Shown here in pieces: positions 1 to 13,281 of a DNA stretch of 64,000 nt. Origin of the DNA: Mesorhizobium_K marinum (GTDB lineage: Bacteria; Pseudomonadota; Alphaproteobacteria; Rhizobiales; Rhizobiaceae). The notes below the pieces were generated by a model. The model ran no database searches and was not told the DNA's origin. It saw nothing but the letters and a program-made list of their open reading frames with translations. Numbering within the stretch: the stretch's first letter is position 1; each line of letters opens with the position of its first letter. The position numbers and the translations under genes were made by a program. The stretch lies in assembly GCF_040813715.1 (NCBI RefSeq), contig NZ_JBFOCH010000001.1. One strand, given 5' to 3'.

Positions 1-392
1 ACGTGTACGGGGCTGTCACCCACTGCGGCCCAACTTTCCAGAAGGTTCCACTTGTCTCTCAATCGTCACTGGCCTGGTCCGCGTTCGCTCGCCACTACTA
101 GCGGAGTCTCGGTTGATGTCCTTTCCTACGGGTACTTAGATGTTTCAGTTCCCCGCGTTCGCCACTTTACCCCTATGTATTCAGGGTAAGTTACCTATTA
201 TCGATACTTGGAAACCGCAGCGGCAATTGCTTGCCGTTGTGATTTTCCAAGTACCTTAGGTGGGTTTCCCCATTCGGAAATCTACGGATCAAAGGGTATT
301 CGCACCTCCCCGTAGCTTATCGCAGCGTATCACGTCCTTCATCGCCTGTGCATGCCAAGGCATCCACCAATTGCCCTTAAGACACTTGATCG
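1..392 (-). rRNA. rrl: 23S ribosomal RNA, 5' part (cut by window edge)
   Basis: The reverse strand reads as the 5' end of bacterial 23S rRNA: it begins with the conserved ATCAAGTGTCTTAAGGGC near position 390 and continues through the conserved GGTGGATGCCTTGGC segment. Only the first ~390 nt are present; the rest and the 5S gene lie beyond position 1. It is the downstream member of the operon 16S - tRNA-Ile - tRNA-Ala - 23S, transcribed leftward. The 5' boundary is good to a few bases. Confidence 0.95.
205..253 (-). other. Helix-9 insert hairpin in 23S rRNA
   Basis: Inside 23S rRNA, where helix 9 is short in E. coli, there is an extended hairpin. Arms TACTTGGAAA and TTTCCAAGTA enclose an inner stem CGGCAA/TTGCCG. 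Rhizobiales often carry such intervening sequences, which RNase III excises so that 23S rRNA is fragmented with a 5.8S-like 5' piece. Processing here is inferred from position and structure. Confidence 0.6.
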
Positions 393-649
393 TTCTCATT
401 GCCAATGCCCACCCGGTAGGAACCAGATGGCATCGGCACAAAAAGACCAGCTTCTCGAGATCGGTCCGGTGGCTGCGGTTAGGCTTGCCAACCATATGCA
501 AGGGATTGAGCGTCCCAAGCGGCAAATCATCGGGTGAACCGATGAAGTCCGAACAAATCTTCTCTTTACGATGTTAACAGAACACGCGATCGGCTGACGC
601 CGGCCGCGAAACCATATTCGAATGACTGTCGTCCTCTCGACACCAGATA

Positions 650-725
650 TGGTGGAGCCGGACGGGATCGAACCGACGACCCCCTGCTTGCAAAGCAGGT
701 GCTCTCCCAGCTGAGCTACGGCCCC
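650..725 (-). tRNA. tRNA-Ala (anticodon TGC)
   Basis: Full 76-nt cloverleaf on the reverse strand with encoded CCA. The anticodon loop reads TTTGCAA, giving anticodon TGC. The acceptor stem GGGGCCG pairs with CGGCTCC and contains the G3:U70 wobble pair that identifies alanine tRNA. It lies in the 16S-23S spacer, after tRNA-Ile in the direction of transcription, as usual in Rhizobiales rRNA operons. Confidence 0.97.
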
Positions 726-744
726 CTGATACCTGGTGAAGGAA

Positions 745-821
745 TGGTGGGCCTGGGAGGACTTGAACCTCCGACCTCACGCTTATCAAGCGCGCGCTCT
801 AACCAACTGAGCTACAAGCCC
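745..821 (-). tRNA. tRNA-Ile (anticodon GAT)
   Basis: Full 77-nt cloverleaf on the reverse strand with encoded CCA. Acceptor GGGCTTG, D-arm AGCTCAGTTGGTTAGAGC, anticodon stem-loop with GAT, T-loop GGTTCAAGTCC. It lies between 16S rRNA and tRNA-Ala in the rRNA spacer. Confidence 0.97.
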
Positions 822-1037
822 TCAACCGAACCCGCGGCGCAAAGCGCCAGCCGGGCCCGCCTTGAGGCAAGTCCCTGAAGGTCGGCCAAACGGTCGATTA
901 GTCATTCGCGAAGAAAGAGAAACGAAGGCGGCAGATGCCGCTTTTGTATGCGCGACGGTAAGAGTGACTCTCTTCCGTCTTGTTCCAAGTGCTTCGAAAG
1001 GCAGAGGCTCATCGAGTGAGCGTTTCCATTAGGAAGC

Positions 1038-2529
<1,492 letters not shown>

Positions 2530-2747
2530 GAAAAGACTTTGATTGGCTTTTGAAATCGCAGCGCAAGGCTGCGATCTGGTCACGCATGAATTGACGAGAA
2601 CATTCACACCTGAGCACCGAAGTGCCCGGTAGATTATTCTCACCAGAAACGTGATCCGCCAAAGTCTCGTTTGGACTTACCAATCCCTGGCGGGATCGGG
2701 GTCCGCGAGCACTCTGCCGCCCACGTTTCTCTTTCTTCAATATTCAG

Positions 2748-2761
2748 TTGTCAAAGAACAG
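2748..2761 (-). promoter_or_regulatory. boxA-like rRNA antitermination site
   Basis: On the reverse strand TGTTCTTTGACAA lies about 220 nt upstream of 16S rRNA and resembles the rRNA leader boxA (TGCTCTTTAACA in E. coli), where NusB/S10 bind nascent RNA to prevent Rho termination. It sits between the promoter at 2916-2945 and the 16S start, as expected. Confidence 0.6.
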
Positions 2762-2915
2762 ACATCGCAGACGCGTTGTCGTGGCCCGGTCGCTTTTGGC
2801 TCTGGGCCCGGTTGAGTGTCGCTCTCGCGGCTCTCTTGAATTCGTCCAACTCTTGCTAAACTCAGAAGCGAACTTCTTCGTCGCCAGCAGCGTCGCCGCT
2901 GTCGTTGGTGAGGCG

Positions 2916-2945
2916 TATATAGTCGGGAGCCCTTCGAACTGTCAA
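2916..2945 (-). promoter_or_regulatory. Promoter of the rRNA operon
   Basis: On the reverse strand a consensus -35 TTGACA (2940-2945) is followed after 18 bases by -10 TATATA (2916-2921). The predicted start is near 2909, about 380 nt before 16S rRNA and upstream of the boxA site. An AT-rich tract (AAAAAATTCAAAAAAG) just upstream of the -35 could act as an UP element. This is one of the strongest sigma-70-type promoters visible in the window. Confidence 0.75.
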
Positions 2946-3223
2946 CAACGATTCTGCACTTTTTTGAATTTTTTGCGACATTTCTCCGGAACCCGCGCGG
3001 GACGTTGCGTCAGCCTCCTGCGCGCCCGTCATTTTGGCTTTTGGGACGAGCCTGAAGGGGGCTTTCGACACCGCATTTTGGGGTGGGAGGCAGGAATCGG
3101 ACGCTTCAAATGCCCTTCCGGCCGATCGTCGACGCGCCCGCCCGCCGACAAATCGCCCTTTCTCGGCCGATAGGGCTGCGGCGGGACCCGGCGACGCGGC
3201 CGGCGCGCTCAGAAAGGAAGTCC

Positions 3224-4046
3224 TGTGTGGCCCCTACATAATAGTAGCCGTCCCCTGCCCGCTCGATCGTGGGCGCTCGCGTCGCTACCGGCCGCACTTC
3301 TGTCGACTTCGTTCGCGGGAGTGCCCATGCGCCGAGACAACGCACATAGGAAGGAAGTTTGTCTCGACGTTCGGGCACCGGCGCGGCTGCCGCCAAGTCC
3401 TGCGATCGTGCTTCATCGTCTCTCTATATAGAGGAGCACACCTGCTTTTCGCCCCGGCCATCCTCCGCCGGCGCTTGCAGCCGTGGCGGCCGCCGAGCAG
3501 CGGGCTGTGAGCTGCGGCCCACAAAATTCTGNCCCTGTGTGGCCCTATATAATAGTAGCCGTCCCCTGCCCGCTCGATCGTGGGCGCTCGCGTCGCTACC
3601 GGCCGCACTTCTGTCGACTTCGTTCGCGGGAGTGCCCATGCGCCGAGACAACGCACATAGGAAGGAAGTTTGTCTCGACGTTCGGGCACCGGCGCGGCTG
3701 CCGCCAAGTCCTGCGATCGTGCTTCATCGTCTCTCTATATAGAGGAGCACACCTGCTCCCCGCCCCGGCCATCCGCCGCCGGCGCGCGCCGGCGCTTGCA
3801 GCCGTGGTGGCCGCCGAGCATCGGGCTGCGAGCCGCGGCGCAAAAATTCCGCCCTGGCAGATCCAGGATAGTAGCCGTTCGCTGTTGAGCCCCGACGGGC
3901 GGGCCAGNTTTCGCCCCGGCCATCCTCCGCCGGCGCTTGCAGCCGTGGCGGCCGCCGAGCAGCGGGCTGTGAGCTGCGGCCCACAAAATTCTGCCCAGGC
4001 AGGTCCAGGATGGTCGTTCGCCGTTGAGCCCCGACGGGCGGGCCAG
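3224..4046. repeat. Repeated non-coding segments around two unmerged joins, upstream of the rRNA operon
   Basis: A ~224-bp segment at 3224-3447 recurs almost unchanged at 3535-3758, including the palindrome CTCTATATAGAG. A following ~85-bp GC-rich block occurs at 3448-3531, 3759-3852 and 3909-3993. A third block ends with CCCCGACGGGCGGGCCAG at 3906 and 4046. Single Ns stand at 3532 and 3908. The copies align as overlapping ends of three contigs with some divergence, so the locus may exist only once in the genome; a true tandem repeat is the alternative. No convincing gene is seen from 2950 to 4360. Confidence 0.6.
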
Positions 4047-4360
4047 CCCGGCACATCATCCTTCTTTTGGGACCCAGGCGGTGGCCCGGTCGTCCGACCG
4101 GAGTCCCGCCGAATCGGCGTGTAGACAGACCTCGGCGACGCAGTCACAATGGAGCCGCATTGCGGCCCCAGTCTGGTCAGATGTCTCGCATGCAATAGAG
4201 GGGTGTCGCCCCGTCCAAACGGGCGGCGTCTAGCAGAGCCTATAGAGAGGGAAAGGCATCCACCGCAGGCTTCGTTGACTTCGCCCGCCACGACAGGCAA
4301 ATGTCGAGGCGGCCAGAAGGGGATGCCAAGCTCGCCGCGCAGGGGACGCTGCCGTACTGA

Positions 4361-6387
4361 ATGCAAGATATGGATCAAACCATAGCTGACCTCGGCAACG
4401 AGCCGCCGCTGATCGCCGATGGGCGCAGCGGTCCGCCCGACCGGCGCGAGGTCTCGGCCCGCTGGCTGTCCGGTACCTTTCTTACAGGTGTCACGTCGAG
4501 CGTTCTGATGGGCGTCGCCCTGTTCGCCGCCCTCGACGGGCGCGAGCAGCTCGCGGTGCCGCCGGAGATCGCCGAACTTGTCGGCCTGGCCAGCAACGGC
4601 GATTCGGGCGAGCAGGCCAAGACGGCAAGGCTCGCCNGCTCGTCGGCCTGGCTAGCAACGGCGATTCGGGCGAGCAGGCCAAGACGGCAAGGCTCGCCTC
4701 ACCGCGGCAGATCGCCAAGGCCAAGGACCGCCGCCGCATGGAAGTGTCGATGGTCACTAGGGTCGGCGACCGCGATGTCATCAAGGCGATGCCGTTCGTG
4801 CAGATCAAGATGGCGCTCGGCGCCGGCCATACGACGACAAGAAGCTATCCGCCCTTCGACCCGCTCGCCGTTTTCGCCGAGGACGGCACGACCCAGACGG
4901 CGTCGGCGACGACCGGCCAGATCTACGGCGTCAAGGTCGAGAGCGAGATGAGCCTCAAGACCGTCGATTTCCCGCTCGAAACCGCGACCTTCGACGAAAA
5001 GAGCGGACTGTCGGCGGACGAGGTCGAGAAGGTGGTGCGCGAAACCGGCGCCATTCTCTCCGACGGCGCCGTCCAGGTGGCGGCGCTCCACTATATCGTG
5101 CCGGAGCGATTCGGCGACACGCTGGCCACCCAGGCGCTCAACGCTTCCTACGGCGTGCGAATCGTCCCGGAAAACGTCTCGGTCACACCGAGGACGGAGC
5201 TCGACGAGCAGACCGTCGTCTTCGCGGAAGACATCATCCCCTTCAACACCGACCGCAAGATCGCCAGTGCCTTCGAGGACGCCGGCTATGCCGGGCCGGA
5301 CGCGGTCGACATGGCCGATGCGATCGCCAAGCTGATGAACGCGCCGGCGCTGAAGGCCGGCACCGTCCTGCGCGTCGGCCTCGAGGTCAACGGCGACATC
5401 GCCAAGGTGGTGCGCACCAGCGTCTACGACCGCCAGACGCATCTCGTCTCGATCGCGCTCGACGACCGCGGCCAGTACGTGCCGGCGGCCGAGCCCGAGC
5501 CCAACCCCGAACTGCTGACCGCCTTCGACGAGAACCGCCCGAAGCCGGCCACCCGCGGCAACCTTCCGTCGATCTACGACGGCATCTACCGCACCGCCTA
5601 TTCCTACGGCATGTCGAAGCGCATGACGCAGCAGCTGGTCAAGCTGCTGGCGTCGGACGTCGACTTCCAGTCGCGGCTGAAACCGGCCGACAACATCGAG
5701 GTGCTGTTCTCGCAGCCCAACGGCCAGGACGAGGTGTCGGCCGATTCGGAGCTGCTGTTCGTCTCGGCGACGTTCGGCGGCAACACCCGCAACCTCTACC
5801 GCTTCCAGATGGAAGACGGCAGCTACGACTACTTCGACGAGGACGGCCGCAGCGCCAAGCAGTTCCTGCTGCGCAACCCGCTGCCCAACGGCAAGTTCCG
5901 TTCGGGCTTCGGCGGCCGCCGCCACCCGATCCTCGGTTATTCGAAGATGCATACCGGCGTCGACTGGGCGGCCCCGACCGGATCGCCGATCCTCGCAGCC
6001 GGCAACGGCGTCGTCGAGAAGGCCGGCTGGGCCGGCGGCTACGGCAAGCAGACGATCATCCGCCACGCCAACGGCTACGAGACGTCCTACAACCACCAGA
6101 GCCGCATCGGCGACGGCATCAAGCCGGGCGCCCGGGTGCGCCAGGGCCAGGTGATCGGGTATGTCGGATCGACCGGCCTGTCGACCGGCGCGCACCTGCA
6201 CTACGAGCTGATCGTGAACAAGCGCAAGGTCGACCCGATGCGCGTGCGCCTGCCGGTCGGCAAGGTGCTGAAGAGCAAGGAACTCGAAGCCTTCAAGCGC
6301 GAGCGCACCCGCATCGACGAACTGCTGAAGCAGGAGGACGGCGATTCGCTGAAGGTCGCCAGCGCCACCGGCAAGCTCGGCGGCTGA
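4361..6387 (+). CDS. M23 family metallopeptidase (peptidoglycan endopeptidase), interrupted by an assembly join
   Basis: Predicted zinc endopeptidase that cuts peptidoglycan cross-links in the periplasm. A short cytoplasmic N-terminus is followed by one membrane segment (about residues 35-58). A long mixed middle region follows, then a C-terminal lysostaphin-type domain with zinc ligands in HTGVDW (codons at 5950 and 5962) and the HLH pair (6193-6201). An N at 4637 with a duplicated 60-base flank shifts the frame. Removing 62 bases restores one 654-residue protein, the usual size for this family in Rhizobiales. ATG 4361 is chosen because its frame holds the membrane anchor. The gene ends against a shared terminator facing the L,D-transpeptidase gene. 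Confidence 0.88.
4577..4698. other. Unmerged contig join inside the M23 peptidase gene
   Basis: Bases 4577-4636 recur at 4639-4698 with two differences, separated by N4637. The 62-base offset causes a false frameshift. Confidence 0.85.
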
Positions 6388-6423
6388 TCGAAGAATTTTG
6401 GAGCCGGTCGAACCGGCGTGAAC

Positions 6424-6451
6424 AAAAAAGGCGCCTGCGGGCGCCTTTTTT
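6424..6451. terminator. Bidirectional Rho-independent terminator
   Basis: AAAAAA, stem GGCGCC, loop TGCG, stem GGCGCC, TTTTTT lies between two convergent genes. A-run and T-run on opposite sides let it stop transcription from both the M23 peptidase gene (+) and the L,D-transpeptidase gene (-). Confidence 0.88.
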
Positions 6452-6499
6452 GTTGGGTCTGATTCGGGCGGAACATGCGGCCGCTCCAGTTCCCACGGA

Positions 6500-7987
6500 C
6501 TAGTCGACGAACTCGACCGGCACGCCCGCCTTGACCATCTTGGCCAGCTCCTGCGCGTCCCAGTTGGTGAGGCGCACGCAGCCGTGGCTTTCCGTCTTGC
6601 CGATCTTGGAGGGATCGGGCGTCCCGTGCACGCCGTAGGTCGGCTTGTCGAGCGCGATCCAGACCGAGCCGACGGGGCCATTGGGTCCGGGCGGGATGGT
6701 CAGGATCTTGTCGTTGTCGCCCTGCTTGAAGTTGACGTTCGGGTTGTAGGTGTAGTCGGGGTCGAGCACGACGCGCGAGACCAGATGCGTGCCGGTCGGC
6801 GACGGCGTGTCCGTGGACCCGATTGTGGCCGGGTAGCTGACCACCAGCCGGTTGTCGTCGTCATAGGCGAACACCTGCTTCCTGCCCTTGTCGGCGACGA
6901 TGCGCGCAACCGCGCCGGTGGCCGGCTTGCCGATGTTGGCGACGCGGATGATCGTGCCGACACGGCCGAAATTGGCGTTGGGGTTGAGCGCCTTGAGATA
7001 GGCCTCGTCCATGTGGAAGCGCTCGGCGAGCATTTCCGAGACCGAGGTGTAGCTGAGCTTGTCCAGCTTCGCCTTGGCGCCGTAGTCGGCAGGCACCGAC
7101 GCCACGAAGGGGCCGGAGGCGTCGGCCGCGGTGATGGTGTAGTTCACGAACGGGTCGCCGCCACTCTCGGCGAGCGCCTTCTTGATTCCCTCCGCGTCGG
7201 TCGACTTCAGGTTCTCGCGGGTGATCGACCGGTAGGCGACGATGGCCTTGTCGACATTCGAGCCGAAACGCCCGTCGATCACGCCGGGCGACGCGCCGCG
7301 CCGGTCGAGCAGTATCTGCAGCGCGGCGACATCCTCGCGCGCGCCGAGCTTGAGCGACGGATCGATCGCGCCCTCGATGATGGTCGGCGCGGTCGCCGAA
7401 GGAAGCTCGGCGACCGAGGGCGATTCGGGCCGGGCCTGCGGGCTGTCGAGCGGCGCACGCTCGATCGGGCCCGGCGCCGGCTCGCGCGCGATCACGTCGG
7501 GGGCCGGCTCGATCGGCATCGCGCGGCCGCGCGGCGCCTCGGGATACCGGTCGATGCCGCCCGGCAGGCCCTGGCGCGAATAATCTTCATACCGGTCGAC
7601 AGGCGGCCGGGCGACGATGCCGGCGTCGCGCAGCTTCTGCTCGCGCAGCCGGCGCATGTCCTCGGGGTCGTCAAGGTAGTAGCGTTCCTGCTCGCCGCGC
7701 CTGGCGTCGCGGCGCGCCCGCATCTCGTCGCGGCGCTGCCGGCGTTCGCCCCGGCGCGGCCGTTCCACGGCGATCACCTCGCCGGTATAGGCATCGATGA
7801 TGACGCGGCGGCCGAACTCGTCGTAGTAGACTTCGACGTCGCCGTACTGGGCAAGCTGCAGGCCCCTGGCGGTCGGGGCAGCGGCCGGAACGGCCGCGCC
7901 GTCTCCGGCCGGCGGAACCGCCGCTTCGGCCCCGAGCGTCGCCAGGCCAGCCAGGAGCGCCGAAAGCACGATTGTCCTGCGCAGCAT
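6500..7987 (-). CDS. L,D-transpeptidase (YkuD) with peptidoglycan-binding domain
   Basis: Periplasmic enzyme expected to make 3-3 peptidoglycan cross-links or to anchor proteins to the wall. ATG 7987 is preferred because GGAGAG lies just upstream and the protein then begins with a signal peptide (MLRRTIVLSALLAGLATLGAEA). A charged Arg-rich segment follows, then a PG_binding_1 domain around residues 205-260. The C-terminal YkuD domain ends with the catalytic motif SHGCVRLTN (Cys codon at 6578-6580) and an upstream GVHGT. Length is 495 residues. It faces the M23 peptidase gene, so two wall-remodelling enzymes lie side by side. Confidence 0.9.
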   Translation of the reverse strand: MLRRTIVLSALLAGLATLGAEAAVPPAGDGAAVPAAAPTARGLQLAQYGDVEVYYDEFGRRVIIDAYTGEVIAVERPRRGERRQRRDEMRARRDARRGEQERYYLDDPEDMRRLREQKLRDAGIVARPPVDRYEDYSRQGLPGGIDRYPEAPRGRAMPIEPAPDVIAREPAPGPIERAPLDSPQARPESPSVAELPSATAPTIIEGAIDPSLKLGAREDVAALQILLDRRGASPGVIDGRFGSNVDKAIVAYRSITRENLKSTDAEGIKKALAESGGDPFVNYTITAADASGPFVASVPADYGAKAKLDKLSYTSVSEMLAERFHMDEAYLKALNPNANFGRVGTIIRVANIGKPATGAVARIVADKGRKQVFAYDDDNRLVVSYPATIGSTDTPSPTGTHLVSRVVLDPDYTYNPNVNFKQGDNDKILTIPPGPNGPVGSVWIALDKPTYGVHGTPDPSKIGKTESHGCVRLTNWDAQELAKMVKAGVPVEFVD

Positions 7988-8141
7988 CGTTTGATCTCTC
8001 CGTCCGTTTCCATCGTCCCGTCGCGCCGCGCCCACCTCGGATGGCAGCAAACATGGGAACAACGTCAATCCCGCATTAACGGTTGCAACATGAACGGGGC
8101 ATGAAAATGGCGCGTTTCCGGGCCCGGCCCGACGCCCGCAC

Positions 8142-8498
8142 TCACAGCCCGGCCTCCATTTGGACGCGCTTCGGCAGCCTGGCGGCGACCAGCCGATGGC
8201 TCTCGGCGAGGTAGGCCTCGAGCGCGGCGTCGTCCATGCTCTCGTCGGTCATGCGCTGGATCCAGCTCATGCCGCGCGAGGCGAGATAGGGGGCCGGACG
8301 GCAGCCCGGCTGCTCCTTCAGAAGGTCGAAGCTCATCTCCGAGCATTTGAAGGTGACGAAGAGCGCTTCGCCGTCATCCCAACCGCCGATGGCGAACACC
8401 TTGCCGGCGACCTTCCACACATGCGCGCCGCCCCATTGGACGACATGGCTGGCGGCGGGCAGCGAAGCGCAGAAACGATTGTATCCGTCGAGGGTCAT
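8142..8498 (-). CDS. MmcQ/YjbR family protein
   Basis: Small (118 residues) cytoplasmic protein of the YjbR/MmcQ fold, a DNA-binding-like CyaY fold of unknown precise role. Supporting features are the N-terminal YNRFCASLPAASHVVQWGG, the KVFAIGG and FKCS segments, and the C-terminal SHRLVAARLPKR helix. ATG 8498 is chosen because GAGAGGAGA precedes it; an upstream in-frame start at 8516 would overlap this site. Both neighbours are separate genes on the same strand with no obvious operon. Confidence 0.85.
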   Translation of the reverse strand: MTLDGYNRFCASLPAASHVVQWGGAHVWKVAGKVFAIGGWDDGEALFVTFKCSEMSFDLLKEQPGCRPAPYLASRGMSWIQRMTDESMDDAALEAYLAESHRLVAARLPKRVQMEAGL

Positions 8499-8589
8499 GG
8501 TTCTCCTCTCTCGCACACATGCGGGATCGTCGCCACGCCGGCGTCCTGCCGGGCAGCCTGTTTCCGAAATTGCAACGGCAGGCGGCAGC

Positions 8590-9321
8590 TCATGAGGTAT
8601 CGGAGCCGCGGGCGCGAAGCGTCAGCGCATGATGGGCAAGCGCATGGGCATGCGCCAGGATCACATCGACGTCGCGAACGCTCCTGCCGCGATGCGCATC
8701 GGGGTCGTGGCGCGCCAGGCGTCCACCCGGCGGGCGGCCGCCGCGCAGCGGGCCGACCCGGTGGGACCGGCCCGCCGCCAGCGCCCGGTCGCGCCGCGCC
8801 TGCCAGCGCTGGAAGCGCCGGGCAAGCCCGGGCAGGTCGTCGAGCACGCCGGCGAGCGCGGCAAACCGCCGGCCAAGGCGCCTGGCGTCGAGCGGATCGT
8901 CCGGCAGCGGCGGCCGCCAGGCCGGGACGACGGGGCGCGGGCCGACGCCGGGCACCGAAATGCGGGGTGGTGCGACGGCCGCCGGCCGGCGGCGGCGACG
9001 CCACCGCGCCAGCGGATCGAGAAGCGGGAAGGCGAGCACGCCGGAAGCGACACGGGCGGGCGCCGGGCGTGACGACAGCGCGTGCGGAACAGGCGGCGGC
9101 CAGGCAAGACGGCAGGCGAGCGCGACGGCCAGCCGCCGCGCCGCCGATTCGGCCGGCCTCAGCAGCCGGAGCACCGCGCGGTGGAGATGGCGCGGCAGCC
9201 TCGCCGGCCCGTCGCCGCCCGGCATGGACCGGCCCGCGCCGAACGCGACCATGGCGACGAGCGCGGCGACGATGCCCTGCAGCGCCGCACGGTGCCTTTC
9301 GATCACGGTGGCCAGGTCCAT
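8590..9321 (-). CDS. Hypothetical Arg/Ala/Pro-rich protein with N-terminal membrane segment
   Basis: Unrecognised 243-residue protein. A clear AGGAAG ribosome site stands 6 bases before ATG 9321. The N-terminus has one hydrophobic stretch (about residues 15-30). The remainder is very rich in Arg, Pro and Ala, with a conserved-looking segment LPRHLHRAVLRLLRPAESAA near residues 43-62 and PLLDPLARW near 99. The composition fits the extreme local GC, so I accept it as a gene mainly because of its start signal and because I recall similar proteins in Rhizobiales. An 8-bp inverted repeat (9337-9344 / 9354-9361) lies just upstream. Function unknown. Confidence 0.6.
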   Translation of the reverse strand: MDLATVIERHRAALQGIVAALVAMVAFGAGRSMPGGDGPARLPRHLHRAVLRLLRPAESAARRLAVALACRLAWPPPVPHALSSRPAPARVASGVLAFPLLDPLARWRRRRRPAAVAPPRISVPGVGPRPVVPAWRPPLPDDPLDARRLGRRFAALAGVLDDLPGLARRFQRWQARRDRALAAGRSHRVGPLRGGRPPGGRLARHDPDAHRGRSVRDVDVILAHAHALAHHALTLRARGSDTS

Positions 9322-9448
9322 TGCCGCTTCCTTTCGTTCGGCCCGGTTTCGGAGGGCCGAATTATGCCGGAGGGGCGGAAGACGTGGATGAAATGGCGGG
9401 AAAAATGTCGATTCTGGATGGGAACCCGGCGATCGGCGACGAGAAGCA

Positions 9449-9507
9449 CCCCCTCACCGTCTCGGCCCCGCAGGCCGAGCCACCTCTCCCCCTGACCGGG
9501 GGAGAGG
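9449..9507. repeat. Intergenic palindromic element (REP/RIME-like)
   Basis: Two adjacent hairpins, CTCGGCC/GGCCGAG (9461-9479) and CCTCTCCCC/GGGGGAGAGG (9483-9507), preceded by CCCCTCACCG. Elements of this look are dispersed between genes in many Rhizobiales genomes. It lies 25 bases after the clpB stop codon and could act as a transcript-end or mRNA-stability structure. Only one copy is seen here. Confidence 0.55.
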
Positions 9508-9531
9508 ATATGCCAGTCGCCAAGGGCCGCC

Positions 9532-12321
<2,790 letters not shown>

Positions 12322-12415
12322 ATCCTGTCTCCTATCCGTCTGCGGCCCGCTTCGCGGCGCCGGTCAGGCAAAGTTGACGGACCCCCTCATGCGAGCAGGG
12401 CCCTAATGGAAACGG

Positions 12416-12444
12416 ATATGGGTATGCGCCGGTTTTCGCTCAAG
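12416..12444 (-). promoter_or_regulatory. Candidate RpoH (sigma-32) promoter of clpB
   Basis: On the reverse strand CTTGAG (12439-12444) is followed after 15 bases by ACCCATAT (12416-12423), close to the heat-shock consensus CTTGAA-N13-15-CCCCATNT. It lies about 95 bases before the clpB start. clpB is a classical RpoH target in proteobacteria, which supports the call. Confidence 0.6.
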
Positions 12445-12467
12445 AAGCATCCGGCGCGGCGGGCAAC

Positions 12468-12499
12468 AAAAAAGGGCGGCGGGATTGAGCCCGCCGCCC
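12468..12499 (-). terminator. Rho-independent terminator of the DUF4167 gene
   Basis: On the reverse strand a perfect 10-bp stem GGGCGGCGGG / CCCGCCGCCC with a 6-base loop is followed by TTTTTT. It starts 26 bases after the DUF4167 stop codon and insulates the clpB promoter immediately downstream. Confidence 0.9.
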
Positions 12500-12525
12500 T
12501 CATGCGATGCTTCGCGAAACTGCGT

Positions 12526-13281
12526 TCAGCTTCCGGTGTCGGCGAGCTCGGGATCGCCCTCGCCCTTCGCCTCGGCGGCAGGCTCCTGGGGCGCCGACGG
12601 CGCCGCGCCGCGCGACAGCGTGGCGGCCAGACCCTGCTCGGCGGACGCCTCGTCGGCATCGCCGCCCTCGGTGTCGGGACGGCTGCGCTCGCCGCGGCGC
12701 GGACGCCGGCTGCGGCGGCCTTCGCCATGGCCGTTGACCGCGCGCTCGCGCGCGCCGTTGCCTTCGCCGGCCGCTTCCGGGTTGAGCGCGACCTCGGCCG
12801 GCACGCCCTCGATCACCGGCTGCGGACCGGAGGCCTGGTCGACCTCGGCCTCGTTGCCCGGCGCGGCGGCTTCCTGGCGGTTGCCCGACGGCGCCGGCTG
12901 CGCGGCGTTGCCCTGGTTCTGGCCGGTCACGACGTTGTCGAACTCGTCGCGCTCGTCGTCGCCATCGTCGTCCGACGCGTCGCGCTGGTTCTGCACGTTC
13001 TGGATCGGCATCTGCGCCTGGGCGGCCGCGATGATGCGATTGTAGTGCTCGGCGTGCTGCAGATAGTTCTCGGCCATCACCCGGTCGCCGGAGCTCTGGG
13101 CGTCGCGGGCCAGCTGCGCATACTTTTCGGCGATCTGCTGGGCGGAACCGCGGATCTTCACGTCCGGCCCGTTGCTCTCGTAGTTGCGCGTCAAGGGGTT
13201 GGGGCCCTTGCGGTTCTGGTTGTTATTGCCGCCGCCGCCGTTGCGGCCGCGCATGCGCCTGTTCTGCTGTTGTGGCCTCAT
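12526..13281 (-). CDS. DUF4167 domain-containing protein
   Basis: Conserved Rhizobiales protein of unknown function. The N-terminal DUF4167 domain (about residues 1-95) has MRPQQQNRRMRGRN, NPLTRNYESNGPDVKIRG and the helix QIAEKYAQLARDAQSSGDR. The rest is acidic and Ala/Gln-rich, likely disordered, with a basic RRSRRPRRGERSR patch, which suggests RNA or nucleic-acid contact (inference). ATG 13281 fits the family start; a longer frame to 13341 lacks support. It sits between prmC and clpB, as in other Rhizobiales, with its own terminator. Confidence 0.88.
   Translation of the reverse strand: MRPQQQNRRMRGRNGGGGNNNQNRKGPNPLTRNYESNGPDVKIRGSAQQIAEKYAQLARDAQSSGDRVMAENYLQHAEHYNRIIAAAQAQMPIQNVQNQRDASDDDGDDERDEFDNVVTGQNQGNAAQPAPSGNRQEAAAPGNEAEVDQASGPQPVIEGVPAEVALNPEAAGEGNGARERAVNGHGEGRRSRRPRRGERSRPDTEGGDADEASAEQGLAATLSRGAAPSAPQEPAAEAKGEGDPELADTGS

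Noticed and set aside
3596..4378. 260-codon minus-strand frame upstream of the rRNA operon
   Set aside because: It crosses two artefact Ns, lies in repeated non-coding sequence, shows no domain and has no ribosome site.
4699..6681. Very long open frame antisense to the M23 peptidase gene
   Set aside because: GC-rich codon use keeps the opposite strand open; the frame shows low-complexity Val/Asp/Leu-rich sequence without any domain, while the plus strand codes for a recognisable enzyme.
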